A stretch of 63,965 nucleotides of DNA, taken from contig KK211046.1 in the NCBI GenBank assembly GCA_000619965.1, forward strand, positions 1 to 63,965, written 5' to 3'. Below the pieces are notes generated by a model. It had not been told where the DNA came from. It made no database searches and saw nothing but the letters and a program-made list of their open reading frames with translations. Shown one piece after another: positions 1-8,515 of this stretch (positions are counted from its first letter, which is position 1; each line of letters opens with the position of its first letter). The DNA is from Propionibacteriaceae bacterium P6A17 (GTDB lineage: Bacteria; Actinomycetota; Actinomycetes; Propionibacteriales; Propionibacteriaceae). The translations under genes and the position numbers were made by a program.

Positions 1-34
1 TGTCGCAACGTGGTGAGGTTGGCTGGGGTTGGTG

Positions 35-70
35 GGTCTCGATACGCCACCTTTGGTGGCTACTCGACCA
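35..70. repeat. Short intergenic palindromic element
   Basis: The element starts GGTCTCGATACG, has a GCCACC-TTT-GGTGGC hairpin core and ends GGCTACTCGACCA. From memory, hairpins of the form CTCGATACG...TACTCGACCA recur in intergenic DNA of Nocardioides- and Propionibacteriaceae-like genomes. That is recall, not a search. It lies beyond the 3' end of the uridine kinase-like gene and runs into the 22-bp tandem repeats. Confidence 0.5.
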
Positions 71-148
71 TCGAGGGACGAGCACTCGACCATCGGGGGA
101 CGAGCACTCGACCATCGAGGGATGAGCACTCGACCAGCGAGGGGTGGG
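61..148. repeat. 22-bp tandem repeat, four copies
   Basis: Copies begin at 61, 83, 105 and 127. The consensus is cACTCGACCATCGAGGGACG plus AG. The first three copies differ at one to three positions and the fourth is more decayed. There are no unique spacers, so this is not a CRISPR array. It probably arose by expansion of the end of the adjoining palindrome. Positions 1-34 show nothing recognisable. Confidence 0.7.
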
Positions 149-153
149 CGCTT

Positions 154-175
154 GACCCCGAAAGTTGCCGGGGTC
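154..175 (-). terminator. Hairpin over the stop codon of the uridine kinase-like gene
   Basis: GACCCCG at 154-160 pairs perfectly with CGGGGTC at 169-175 around an 8-nt loop. It overlaps the TGA stop (174-176) of the leftward gene. There is no T-tract, as is common in high-GC actinobacteria, so a termination role is inferred. Confidence 0.4.
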
Positions 176-767
176 AGGCGAGGCGACTCTGGAGGCGCAC
201 GATCCGCAGCGCCTTGCGCATGGAGACCGGCTTGAAACCGGCAGTGAGCGCTGCCTCGCGGAGTGTCGGCTCATCGCGAAAGAGCGTGATGCCTCGGCGC
301 ACGAGCGTCAGCGGCGGCTTGCGGTGCTCCTTGAGATCGCGCGTGAGTCGTCGGGAGAAATTGGCTGCCCTGGGACGGTCCAGCCAGATCGCGCGAGCCG
401 GGATCCCGGCTTGGCAGGCGGCTTCGTAGACCTGTGGCGCGAAGATCCCCTCGGCGACGATCAGCCGCTGGTCCTTGCAGTCCACGTGCTGCGTCCCAAC
501 CCTCTTGGACTGCGAGATGTCATAGCGTGGCACATCGGCTTCACCGGCGGCGAGCAACTTCGCGAGCGTCTCCACCGCGAGCTGCACGTCGGAGGTGCGC
601 ACGTCGTCCCAGTCGGGGATGCCCAGCGGTGAGCAGGGAAGGCCCGGGTGGTCGTGGTCGAAGTAGAACTCGTCGAGCGAGAGGGTGGCCGCACCGCCGA
701 CCCTCCCCAGCCGCGATTTGCCGCTGCCGGAGGGACCTGCCACGAGGAGAAGGGAGCGCGTCACCAC
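174..767 (-). CDS. Uridine kinase-like P-loop protein
   Basis: This is a 197-residue protein of the uridine kinase/P-loop NTPase type, probably phosphorylating a nucleoside or related small molecule in the cytoplasm. The Walker A motif GPSGSGKS is at residues 11-18. It is followed by LDEFYFDHD near residue 31, which corresponds to the substrate-binding DDFY segment of uridine kinases, and by ARAIWLDRP near residue 127. Two GTG codons in a row (767 and 764) could start it. A TAGCGT hexamer at 774-779 lies 6 nt before the first, with no Shine-Dalgarno, so I chose GTG 767 as a leaderless start. It is the outermost gene of the leftward group. Substrate identity is inferred from the fold only. Confidence 0.8.
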   Translation of the reverse strand: MVTRSLLLVAGPSGSGKSRLGRVGGAATLSLDEFYFDHDHPGLPCSPLGIPDWDDVRTSDVQLAVETLAKLLAAGEADVPRYDISQSKRVGTQHVDCKDQRLIVAEGIFAPQVYEAACQAGIPARAIWLDRPRAANFSRRLTRDLKEHRKPPLTLVRRGITLFRDEPTLREAALTAGFKPVSMRKALRIVRLQSRLA

Positions 768-968
768 GAGCCGACGCTACCGCGTGCGGCGTCGGTACCG
801 CCACCGGGGCTCAGACGTCCACGGCGGGCTGTGTCCGCCATGCCGGAACCGGGACCGCTCACGGGACGCTACAACGTGGACCGCGAGCAGTGTAGCTCCC
901 CGCATGGTCGGCCCCGCGAGACGGCGAAGTCGGCTCGAGGGAGGAGGCCCACCCATCTCCAGGCGGCC
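768..968. other. Intergenic spacer upstream of the uridine kinase-like gene
   Basis: This 201-bp spacer carries the leaderless promoter element of the leftward kinase gene at its left edge and ends at the GNAT stop codon. I see no gene, tRNA or strong hairpin in it. Confidence 0.6.
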
Positions 969-1475
969 TCAGGACACCGGATCGGAGCGCAGCCTCCCAT
1001 AGGTCAGTACGTCGATGCGCGCACCATCGACGAGGAACTTCTCCCGTTCGACGCCCTCCTGCACGAACCCAGCCGCAAGGGCCACGCCGCGGGACGCAGG
1101 GTTGTTGGCGCGGTGGCCCAGCTCGAGTCGGTGCAGGTTGCCGCCGACCGGGCTCAGCGCCCAATCGGCGACAGTGCGAGCGGCCCGCTTCGTGACGCCT
1201 CGCCCTCGCGCGTCGGGGTGGGCCCAGTAGAAGAGCCAGCCATTGCGGTTGGCCTCGTCGACGGTGATCGCCACCAGCGCCGCGACGGGCAGCCCCGGAA
1301 GCTCCGCGACGAAGGCAAGCTGCCCGACGAGCCGCTCGCAGTAGGCGACCGCCTGGGCGAGCGTCGTCACGTCGCCCTGCCGCAGCATCTCCGGACCGCC
1401 GGCGACGAACGCCTCGAGCACCGCGGGTGCGTCGTCGGGCGTCAGGCGGCGCAGGCCGTCGAAATTCGTGGGCAT
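969..1475 (-). CDS. GNAT-family N-acetyltransferase
   Basis: This 168-residue protein reads as a single GNAT domain of the RimJ/RimL type, transferring acetyl from acetyl-CoA to an amine on a protein or small molecule. The acetyl-CoA-binding loop appears as HPDARGRGVTKRAA around residues 93-106, followed by LHRLELGHRANNPASRGVA and AAGFVQEGV, the usual late strands and helix. The start is ATG 1475. TAGGAT at 1482-1487 sits 6 nt upstream and there is no ribosome-binding site, which suggests a leaderless message. It lies between the kinase-like gene and the phosphosugar mutase on the same strand, but a long palindrome separates it from the mutase, so it is probably its own transcript. The substrate cannot be read from sequence. 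Confidence 0.85.
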   Translation of the reverse strand: MPTNFDGLRRLTPDDAPAVLEAFVAGGPEMLRQGDVTTLAQAVAYCERLVGQLAFVAELPGLPVAALVAITVDEANRNGWLFYWAHPDARGRGVTKRAARTVADWALSPVGGNLHRLELGHRANNPASRGVALAAGFVQEGVEREKFLVDGARIDVLTYGRLRSDPVS

Positions 1476-1493
1476 GGGGCGATCCTAAGGCCC

Positions 1494-1575
1494 GGCGTGA
1501 CTGATTGACATCCAGATGCCGTCAGGCACCCGTTTTGGTGCCCCTGGGGCAATCTGGATCTCAATCAGTCACGCC
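1494..1575. repeat. 82-bp near-perfect palindrome (terminator or mobile hairpin element)
   Basis: The outer arms 1494-1517 and 1552-1575 are 24 bp each with a single mismatch. Between them GGCACC (1525-1530) pairs with GGTGCC (1537-1542), and the flanks of that inner stem also pair loosely. The element begins 5 bp after the mutase stop codon and ends 18 bp before the GNAT start, so it occupies nearly the whole spacer. It would fold as a terminator for the mutase transcript, although no T-tract follows. I see no target-site duplication at its ends. Confidence 0.75.
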
Positions 1576-1580
1576 GAACG

Positions 1581-3236
1581 TCAGGCATCCACCCCCAGCG
1601 CCTCGGCCATCTCGCGGCGCAGCTCGGCCAGTAGGTCGGCCGCCTCGGCTCGGGCGGCACGAACATCGTCGGCCGGGGGCATCCGTACCTCGAGGTAGCA
1701 CTTGAGCTTCGGCTCGGTGCCAGAAGGGCGCGCGACGACGTGCAGCCGGTCGCCGGTCAGCTCGATGCCGTCGGTGGGCGGCAGGTCGGACTTGCCGAGG
1801 GCGAGGTCGGTGACGACGACCGGGTCGCCCAGCAGCGTGGCCGGGGGGTTGCCGCGGAGCCGGGCCATCGCGTCGGCGATGATGGACAGCTCCTCGACGC
1901 GGACGGCGAGCTGGCTCGTCGCGTGCAGGCCGTGCGTGCGGGCGATGTCGTCGAGACGATGGCTGAGCGTGCGCCCTTCGGCCTTGAGCTCGCCGACGAT
2001 GCGGAGCACCGTCATCGCGGCGGAGATGCCGTCTTTGTCGGGCACGGCACGCGAGTCGCAGCAGTAGCCGATGGCCTCTTCGTAACCGAAGGCCAGGTCG
2101 GGCACGCGGCCGATCCACTTGAAGCCGGTCAGTGTCGTCGTGTGGTCGCGCCCGGCGGCGCGGGCCATGGTGCCGAGCAACGTCGAGCTGACCACGGAGT
2201 TTGCGAACGTTCCGGGCACTCCACGCCTGATCGCGTCGTCGCCGAGCAGTGAGCCGAGCTCGTCGCCGGTGAGCATCCGCCACTGGCCGTCCACCTTCGC
2301 GGCGACGGCGCAGCGGTCGGCGTCGGGGTCGTTGGCGATGACGACGTCGGCATCCTCGTGGCTTGCGAGGGACAGCGCCAGGTCGATGGCGCCCTTCTCC
2401 TCGGGGTTCGGGAACGCGACCGTCGGGAAGTCCGGATCCGGAGCCGACTGTTCCGCCACCTCCACCGGCTTCGGGAAGCCGAGCGCGGCGGCGGATTCGC
2501 GGACCACGCGCGCGCCGACGCCGTGCATGGCGGTGTGCACCCAGACGAGGTCCTTCGGCGACTCGGCAGGGATGATCTGCTGCAGGCGCGCCACGTAGGC
2601 TGCCCGCAGGTCATCCCCGACGACGATCCTCGCCTCGCTGCGGGGGAGGGTGGCCCACGCCCCCTGGGCGACGTCGGCGATGTGCGCCGCGATCTGGGCA
2701 TCCGTGGGTGGCACGATCTGCGAGCCGTCGCCCAAGTAGACCTTGTAGCCGTTGTCTGCGGGAGGATTGTGGGATGCGGTCACGACGACGCCCGCCACGC
2801 ACCCGTAGTGCTGAATGCCGAAGACCACCACCGGTGTGGGCGTGGGCTCGTCGGTGAGCAGCACCTCGAAGCCTGCGCCCGCGAAGACCTGCGCGGTGTC
2901 GAGCGCGAACTCGGCGGACTTGTGGCGCGCGTCATATCCGACGATCACCTTGCCGCCCGCGAGCCCCTGCTCGGTGAGCCAACGCGCGAAACCTGCGGCG
3001 GCCTGCGTGACGACGACGCGGTTCATGCGGCCAGGCCCGGGGCCGAGGCGCCCACGAAGGCCTGCCGTGCCGAACTGCAGGGGGCCGGCGAAGGCGCGTT
3101 CGATCTCGTCGACGGCCGGCCGGGAGCGCTCCGGGTCGGGGCTGTCCGTCGCCTCGATGAGCTCGGTGAGCTCCTGCCTCGTGTCCGGGTCGGGGTCGGC
3201 GTCGCGCCAGGCGACGGCGTCGTCGATGATGGCCAT
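1581..3236 (-). CDS. Phosphomannomutase/phosphoglucomutase-family enzyme (probable phosphopentomutase role)
   Basis: This 551-residue alpha-D-phosphohexomutase interconverts sugar 1- and 6- (or 5-) phosphates. The phosphoserine loop is TASHNPPADNGYKVY, the metal-binding loop NDPDADRC, the sugar-binding loop GYEEAIGYCCD and the phosphate-binding loop RPSGTEPKLK. The start ATG 3236 is chosen over an upstream ATG (3296) because a GGGAGGG Shine-Dalgarno lies just before it. It follows punA by 22 bp on the same strand, so the two are co-transcribed. The phosphorylase makes (deoxy)ribose-1-phosphate, which suggests that this mutase acts as phosphopentomutase in nucleoside salvage. I recall the same pairing (deoD-pmmB) in Mycobacterium tuberculosis. 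Glucose or mannose phosphate remain alternatives. Confidence 0.88.
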   Translation of the reverse strand: MAIIDDAVAWRDADPDPDTRQELTELIEATDSPDPERSRPAVDEIERAFAGPLQFGTAGLRGRLGPGPGRMNRVVVTQAAAGFARWLTEQGLAGGKVIVGYDARHKSAEFALDTAQVFAGAGFEVLLTDEPTPTPVVVFGIQHYGCVAGVVVTASHNPPADNGYKVYLGDGSQIVPPTDAQIAAHIADVAQGAWATLPRSEARIVVGDDLRAAYVARLQQIIPAESPKDLVWVHTAMHGVGARVVRESAAALGFPKPVEVAEQSAPDPDFPTVAFPNPEEKGAIDLALSLASHEDADVVIANDPDADRCAVAAKVDGQWRMLTGDELGSLLGDDAIRRGVPGTFANSVVSSTLLGTMARAAGRDHTTTLTGFKWIGRVPDLAFGYEEAIGYCCDSRAVPDKDGISAAMTVLRIVGELKAEGRTLSHRLDDIARTHGLHATSQLAVRVEELSIIADAMARLRGNPPATLLGDPVVVTDLALGKSDLPPTDGIELTGDRLHVVARPSGTEPKLKCYLEVRMPPADDVRAARAEAADLLAELRREMAEALGVDA

Positions 3237-3258
3237 GGGTTCCCTCCCTGTGATGGTG

Positions 3259-4053
3259 TCAGAGTGCCGCGACGATGCCCGACAGCAGGCTGGCAAGCCG
3301 CGGTCCCGCGTCCTTGCCCGCCTGCAGCACCTCGGCGTGGTCGAGATTGTCGCCGCTCATGCCGGCGGCGGCGTTGGTGACGAGCGACAGGCCCAGCACC
3401 TCGATGCCGGCCTCGCGCGCGGCGAGCGTCTCGAGCGTGGTGGACATGCCGACCAGATCGCCGCCCAGGATGCCTGCCATCTTCACCTCGGCCGGGGTCT
3501 CGTACTGCGGCCCGCGGAACTGCACGTACACGCCCTCCGGGAGGCTCGCGTCGACGGAGTGCGCCACGTCGCGCAGGCGCTGGGAGTAGGCCTCGGTCAT
3601 GTCGACGAAGGTGGCGCCCACGAGCGGGGTGTCGCCGGTCAGGTTGATGTGGTCGCGGATGAGCACGACGGTGCCCGGCGCCCAGGCGGGGTTGAGGCCG
3701 CCGCAGCCGTTGGTGAGGACGATCGTCTTGGCGCCCCATTGGGCGGCGGTGCGGACGCCGTGCACGACGGGCGCGACGCCGCGGCCCTCGTAGTAGTGGG
3801 TGCGGCCGGTGAACACGGCGGCCGTCAGCCCGCCGGCGGTCTTCACGACGCGCAGCGCGCCGCCGTGGCCGCTGACGACGGGCTTCGCGAAGCCGGGGAC
3901 CGACGCGAGCTCGACCTCGGCGATCGTCTCGCCCAACTGGTCGGCGCCCGCGGACCAACCCGACCCCAGTACCAGGGCGAGGTCGATCGTCGGGGCGAGG
4001 GAACGGAGGTGCTCTGCGGCGCGCTGCGCCAGCTCAATGGGAGTCTCGGTCAT
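3259..4053 (-). CDS. punA: Purine-nucleoside phosphorylase
   Basis: This 264-residue trimeric-type PNP splits purine nucleosides with phosphate to free base and (deoxy)ribose-1-phosphate. Family markers are LVLGSGWS (phosphate loop), GRTHYYEGRG with the catalytic His region, LTNGCGGLN, GPQYETPAE in the purine site and MSTTLETLAAREAG followed by LVTNAAAGM. Length is typical. The start ATG 4053 has GGTGGAG shortly upstream. The reading frame runs further upstream, but that part is an arginine- and proline-rich shadow. It diverges from lpdA (205-bp shared promoter region) and leads the punA-mutase operon. Confidence 0.93.
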   Translation of the reverse strand: MTETPIELAQRAAEHLRSLAPTIDLALVLGSGWSAGADQLGETIAEVELASVPGFAKPVVSGHGGALRVVKTAGGLTAAVFTGRTHYYEGRGVAPVVHGVRTAAQWGAKTIVLTNGCGGLNPAWAPGTVVLIRDHINLTGDTPLVGATFVDMTEAYSQRLRDVAHSVDASLPEGVYVQFRGPQYETPAEVKMAGILGGDLVGMSTTLETLAAREAGIEVLGLSLVTNAAAGMSGDNLDHAEVLQAGKDAGPRLASLLSGIVAAL

Positions 4054-4258
4054 GCGCTCCACCCTAGTGCGCGGTGCGCGGGCGCGCGTTGGAAGGTTGG
4101 AAGGAGGCAGGTGCAACCTGTGCGGCTCTGTCACGGAACAAGTCACGGGTGCCCGACGGCCCGCCCGACGACGTCGCGCCGCAGCCGGGGGCGCCGGGCG
4201 GCCGATGCATCGTCGTGACAGTCGGCGGCTCGGGGCGTTGTGTGGAAGGATTGGGCAC

Positions 4259-5656
4259 GTGACCAAGGTTGTGATCATCGGTGGAGGCCCAGGCGGATAC
4301 GAGGCGGCGCTGGTGGGCCGTCAGCTCGGCGGGGAGGTGACGCTGATCGAGCGCACCGGACTCGGCGGCGCCGCCGTGCTCACCGACTGTGTCCCGTCGA
4401 AGACCCTCATCGCCACCGCCGAGGTGCTGGTGCGCATCGAGAACGCCAAGGAGATCGGCCTGCGCATCGACGGCGGCTCCGAGGCGGTCAAGGTGGACTT
4501 CGCCGAGGTCAATCGCCGCATCGTCGAACTCGCCCGCGCCCAGTCGGAGGACATTCGGGCCCGCCTCGTAGCGGAGGGCATCGACATCGTCCAAGGCACT
4601 GGCCGTCTCGAGGGGCCGCACGTCGTCGTCGTGGAGGGCCCCGACGGTGAACGTCGCCTTGACGCGGACATCGTCCTGCTCGCCACGGGCACGACTCCCC
4701 GCGAACTGCCCGACGCCGTCTGCGACGGCGAGCGCATCCTGAACTGGCAGCAGCTCTACGCCCTGCAGGAACTGCCGGAGCGGTTGATCGTCGTCGGCTC
4801 TGGTGTGACGGGCGTGGAGTTCGCGGGCGCCTACCACGGCCTGGGCAGCAACGTCGTGCTCGTGTCGTCCCGCAAGCAGGTGCTTCCCGGCCAGGACCCG
4901 GATGCGGCAGCGGTGCTCCAGCAGGTCTACACCACCCGCGGCATGGAGATCATCAGCGAAGCGCGTGCCAACGCGGCCCGCAGGGAGGGCGACACGGTGA
5001 TCGTCACGCTGGCCGACGGCCGGGAGATCGAGGGCAGCCACGCACTGTTCGCCGTCGGTTCCACGCCGAACACGCAAGGGCTCGGCCTCGAATCCGCGGG
5101 CGTCGCGATGGCCGAATGGGGCCACATCCCGGTGGACCGCGTCTCGCGCACCAACGTCTCCAATGTGTATGCAGCCGGCGACGTCACGGGCGTGTTCCCG
5201 CTGGCCTCCGTCGCTGCCATGCAGGGGCGCATCGCCATGTGGCACGCACTCGGGGATGCGGTGACCCCGCTCGACATCATGCAGGTCTCGTCGAACATCT
5301 TCACCGCACCGGAGGTGGCGACGGTGGGCATCACGCAGGAGCAGGTCGACAGGGGAGAGCTCAAGGTGGCCACCGCGTTCCTCTCCCTGGATGGCAACGC
5401 CCGCTCCAAGATGCAGTCGTTCCGCGACGGCTTCGTCAAGCTGTTCTGCCTGCCCACCACGGGCATCATCGTCGGTGGCGTCGTCGTGGCCCCCCGCGCC
5501 TCGGAGCTGATCCACGCGGTGACGCTCGCCGTCGCGCAGCGCATCACCGTCGACCAGTTCAGCAACACGTTCACCGTCTACCCGTCGATGTCCGGCTCGG
5601 TCGCCGAGGCGGCGAGGCGCCTGCACCGTCGCGACGAGGGGATGCTCACGAGCTGA
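4259..5656 (+). CDS. lpdA: NAD(P)H-quinone dehydrogenase LpdA (flavoprotein disulfide reductase family)
   Basis: This 465-residue FAD/NAD(P)-binding protein has the FAD motif GGGPGGYEAA (residues 8-17), a second Rossmann fold VVGSGVTGVEFAGAY, the AAGDVTG FAD site and a C-terminal dimerisation domain. The redox motif reads GLGGAAVLTDCVPSK. Only Cys44 of the usual CxxxxC pair is present, and the C-terminal His-Glu catalytic pair of true lipoamide dehydrogenases is not seen. The same layout is found in mycobacterial LpdA (Rv3303c), which reduces quinones rather than lipoamide, so that role is inferred here. The GTG start at 4259 has GGAAGGA about 9 nt upstream. It faces away from punA, as I recall for the mycobacterial locus. 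Confidence 0.88.
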   Translation: MTKVVIIGGGPGGYEAALVGRQLGGEVTLIERTGLGGAAVLTDCVPSKTLIATAEVLVRIENAKEIGLRIDGGSEAVKVDFAEVNRRIVELARAQSEDIRARLVAEGIDIVQGTGRLEGPHVVVVEGPDGERRLDADIVLLATGTTPRELPDAVCDGERILNWQQLYALQELPERLIVVGSGVTGVEFAGAYHGLGSNVVLVSSRKQVLPGQDPDAAAVLQQVYTTRGMEIISEARANAARREGDTVIVTLADGREIEGSHALFAVGSTPNTQGLGLESAGVAMAEWGHIPVDRVSRTNVSNVYAAGDVTGVFPLASVAAMQGRIAMWHALGDAVTPLDIMQVSSNIFTAPEVATVGITQEQVDRGELKVATAFLSLDGNARSKMQSFRDGFVKLFCLPTTGIIVGGVVVAPRASELIHAVTLAVAQRITVDQFSNTFTVYPSMSGSVAEAARRLHRRDEGMLTS

Positions 5657-5741
5657 CCCGTCGGCTCCCGAGAAGCTCCGGCTGCGGGGTTGAGGCTCCC
5701 TTGTAAAGTGGAGGTTACACCGCCGACCAGAAGGACCGCCC

Positions 5742-6530
5742 GTGGATCTGATTCTCCTCCTCTTCGTGATCTTCCTGATCATCGGGCCCCTCGCCGGCTA
5801 CCAGTACTACGGCAATCGTCGCGTCGGTCCGGGGCAGCAGCCCCAGGAGCTCTACGGCCCCTCGCCGTACGGGGGCGTGGCCCAAGGCGGATATGCCCCC
5901 GCGGGCGCCTACCAGCAGGCGCAGCCCATCACGGCCGAGGCGTTCAACGCATCCAAGGCGGCGCTCGGCGACGACATCACCACCTATGGCACGGAGCTGC
6001 GCGACCTCGACCTCGACGTGGTCGGCCGCGAACTCGACGCTGCCGCCAACGACGACTACACCCGCGCACTCGACGCCTACGACGGTGCCAAGGCGACGCT
6101 CGATCGCGCCCAGTCCGCCCAGGACCTCACCCGCGTGGCCCAGATCCTCGAGGAGGGACGGTTCTCCGTCGCCTCCGTGAAGGCGCGCGTCCACGGGCAG
6201 CCGCTGCCGCAGCGTCGCCCGCCGTGCTTCTTCGACCCGGCCCACGGACCGTCGGTGGAGGACGTCATCTGGGCCCCCGCAGGCGGCGCGGCACGCAAGG
6301 TGCCCGCGTGCGCCCGCGACGCGCAGCGCGTCAAGCTCGGCGCCGACCCGTCGATCCGCATGGTCGGCTTCGGCGGCCAGATGCAGCCCTACTGGGAGAA
6401 CCAGGCCTACGTGCCGTACGCACAGGGCTACTACTCCCGCTACGGCATGGACCCGACGATGCGCTCGCTCGCACAGAGCGCGATCGTGTTCGGCGGGCTC
6501 GGGCTGCTGTTCGGCATGTTCGGCGACTGA
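5742..6530 (+). CDS. Membrane-anchored conserved hypothetical protein
   Basis: This protein has 262 residues. Residues 1-18 form an N-terminal membrane segment (LILLLFVIFLIIGPLAG), followed by a Gly/Tyr/Gln-rich linker to about residue 65. A helical segment with many Asp/Glu/Ala spans roughly 70-145. A compact C-terminal domain contains RRPPCFFDPAHGPS and VPACARDA, two single-Cys motifs that could pair as a disulfide or bind metal. The protein ends with a second hydrophobic stretch (IVFGGLGLLFGMF). GTG 5742 has AGAAGGA about 9 nt upstream. I recall proteins with the CFFxPxHGP pattern in other actinobacteria, some next to TPM-type domains, but no function is known to me. It is probably exposed outside the membrane. 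Confidence 0.75.
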   Translation: MDLILLLFVIFLIIGPLAGYQYYGNRRVGPGQQPQELYGPSPYGGVAQGGYAPAGAYQQAQPITAEAFNASKAALGDDITTYGTELRDLDLDVVGRELDAAANDDYTRALDAYDGAKATLDRAQSAQDLTRVAQILEEGRFSVASVKARVHGQPLPQRRPPCFFDPAHGPSVEDVIWAPAGGAARKVPACARDAQRVKLGADPSIRMVGFGGQMQPYWENQAYVPYAQGYYSRYGMDPTMRSLAQSAIVFGGLGLLFGMFGD

Positions 6531-6619
6531 GGCACGGGTCCGATCCGCCCCGAGCGGCCGACCCGCAGGGCACCGTTCTCCGCCGGCCGGCGCAAGCCGA
6601 GCGCGGATCAGCTACGACT

Positions 6620-6664
6620 AGCCGGAGGGGCGCCGTCGGAATCTTCGACGACGCCCCTCCGGCT
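6620..6664. terminator. Bidirectional terminator hairpin
   Basis: Arms 6620-6638 and 6646-6664 (19 bp, one G-T wobble) enclose the loop GAATCTT. It lies between the convergent membrane-protein gene and the carboxylase alpha gene and could stop both transcripts. Confidence 0.85.
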
Positions 6665-6684
6665 TGCGACTGTGGCCGGGCAGC

Positions 6685-8439
6685 TCACTCCGGGTCGACG
6701 ATCTCCAGGAGCACCTCGCCCGCGGTGACGGTCTGGCCCTTCTCGATCTTGACGTTCTTCACCACACCGGCGCGGTGGGCGTCGAGCGGCTGCTCCATCT
6801 TCATCGCCTCGATGACGGCCAGCGTCTGGCCCTCCTCGACGGTGTCACCCTCGGCGACGTTGACCTTCACGATGGTGCCCTGCATGGGGGCGGGGAAGGC
6901 GTTGCCGGTGGGGGCGGACACCTTCGCGCCGCCGCGGTCGCGCTTGGTGGGCTTGCGCTTCTTCTTCGCGGGGGCTGCGGTGCCCAGGCCGCCGGGCAGC
7001 TTGACCTCCACGCGCTTGCCGTTGACCTCGACCGTGATGATCTCCGGCTCCTCCTCGTCCTCGGCTTCGCCGAGCACGCCCTGGTAGCCGGGGATCTCGT
7101 TGACGAATTCCGTCTCGATCCAGCGGGTGTGCACCGCGAAGTCCTCGACGAAGGCCGGGTCGGCCAGGACCGCCTGGTGGAACGGGATCACCGTCGGCAT
7201 GCCCTCGAGCACGATCTCCTGCAGCGCCCGCCGCGAACGCTCGATGGCCTGCTGGCGCGTCGCACCCGTGACGATGATCTTCGCCACCAGCGAATCGAAG
7301 GCGCCCGGCACCGACATGCCCGCGTGGTAGCCCTCGTCGACGCGCACTCCCGGCCCCGACGGCGCATGCCACTTGGTGAGCGTGCCCGGAGCAGGCATGA
7401 AGTTGCGGCCCGCGTCCTCGGCATTGATGCGAAACTCGATCGAGTGGCCGCGGACGTCGGGATCGCCGAAGCCGAGCTCCTCGCCGTTGGCGATGCGGAA
7501 CTGCTCGCGCACCAGATCGAGGCCCGTCACCTCCTCGGAGACGGGGTGCTCCACCTGCAACCGCGTGTTGACCTCGAGGAACGAGATGGTGCCGTCGAGG
7601 CCGACGAGGAACTCGCACGTGCCCGCGCCGACGTAGCCGGCCTCCTTGAGGATGGCCTTCGACGACTCGTACAAGCGCTCCACCTGCTCCTCGCTGAGGA
7701 ACGGCGCCGGGGCCTCCTCGACGAGCTTCTGGTGGCGGCGCTGGAGCGAGCAGTCGCGCGTCGACACGACGACGACATTGCCGTGCTGGTCTGCCAGGCA
7801 CTGGGTCTCGACGTGGCGTGGCTTGTCGAGGTACCGCTCGACGAAACACTCGCCCCGGCCGAACGCGGTCACGGCCTCGCGCGTCGCGGACTCGAACAGG
7901 TCCGGGATGTCGGCGATGGTGCGGGCCACCTTCAGGCCGCGACCGCCGCCGCCGAACGCCGCCTTGATCGCGATCGGCACACCGTGCTCGACGGCGAACC
8001 GCACGACCTCGTCGGCGTCGGCCACGGGATCCGGCGTGCCGGGCACCAGCGGTGCGCCCACCTTCTGCGCGATGTGCCGGGCCTTCACCTTGTCGCCGAG
8101 CGCGTCGATGGCCGCCGGCGGCGGGCCGATCCACGTCAACCCCGCGTCGATCACGGCCTGCGCAAACTGGGCGTTCTCGGCGAGGAACCCGTAGCCGGGG
8201 TGTACCGCGTCGGCGCCGCTGCGCTGGGCGATGTCGAGGATCTTCTGGACGTTGAGGTAGGTATCCGCCGGCGTGGCGCCGTTGAGTGCGTACGCCTCGT
8301 CGGCGAGGCGGGCGAAGAGCGCATGCTGATCGGAGTCCGCGTAGATGGCCACGGATTGAATGCCGGAATCGCGCGCCGCCCTGATCACGCGCACCGCAAT
8401 CTCACTGCGGTTTGCCACGAGTACCTTCGAGATGGCCAC
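6685..8439 (-). CDS. bccA: Acetyl/propionyl-CoA carboxylase alpha subunit (biotin carboxylase + BCCP)
   Basis: This 584-residue subunit carboxylates its own biotin with ATP and bicarbonate and hands the carboxyl group to the beta subunit. The N-terminal biotin carboxylase domain (about 1-450) contains [14 protein letters not shown] (ATP-grasp glycine loop), [22 protein letters not shown] and [11 protein letters not shown]. The C-terminal biotinyl domain (about 515-584) carries EAMKMEQ with biotinyl-Lys547. A positively charged linker ([14 protein letters not shown]) joins them. The GTG start at 8439 has AAAGGGGG upstream. Its partners are probably the beta and epsilon subunits encoded at 10.0-11.8 kb, and birA at 11.9 kb would biotinylate it. 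Confidence 0.93.
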   Translation of the reverse strand: MAISKVLVANRSEIAVRVIRAARDSGIQSVAIYADSDQHALFARLADEAYALNGATPADTYLNVQKILDIAQRSGADAVHPGYGFLAENAQFAQAVIDAGLTWIGPPPAAIDALGDKVKARHIAQKVGAPLVPGTPDPVADADEVVRFAVEHGVPIAIKAAFGGGGRGLKVARTIADIPDLFESATREAVTAFGRGECFVERYLDKPRHVETQCLADQHGNVVVVSTRDCSLQRRHQKLVEEAPAPFLSEEQVERLYESSKAILKEAGYVGAGTCEFLVGLDGTISFLEVNTRLQVEHPVSEEVTGLDLVREQFRIANGEELGFGDPDVRGHSIEFRINAEDAGRNFMPAPGTLTKWHAPSGPGVRVDEGYHAGMSVPGAFDSLVAKIIVTGATRQQAIERSRRALQEIVLEGMPTVIPFHQAVLADPAFVEDFAVHTRWIETEFVNEIPGYQGVLGEAEDEEEPEIITVEVNGKRVEVKLPGGLGTAAPAKKKRKPTKRDRGGAKVSAPTGNAFPAPMQGTIVKVNVAEGDTVEEGQTLAVIEAMKMEQPLDAHRAGVVKNVKIEKGQTVTAGEVLLEIVDPE

Positions 8440-8515
8440 ATTGCCCCCTTTAGAGGTTTGCTACTGGTAGCGAGTCTAGCCACTTCGCCACGTCCTTGCG
8501 TGCGAGTCTTGGTGC

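Noticed and set aside
61-148. Possible CRISPR array from regularly spaced 22-bp repeats
   Set aside because: The repeats are directly adjacent with no spacers, and there are no cas genes in the window.
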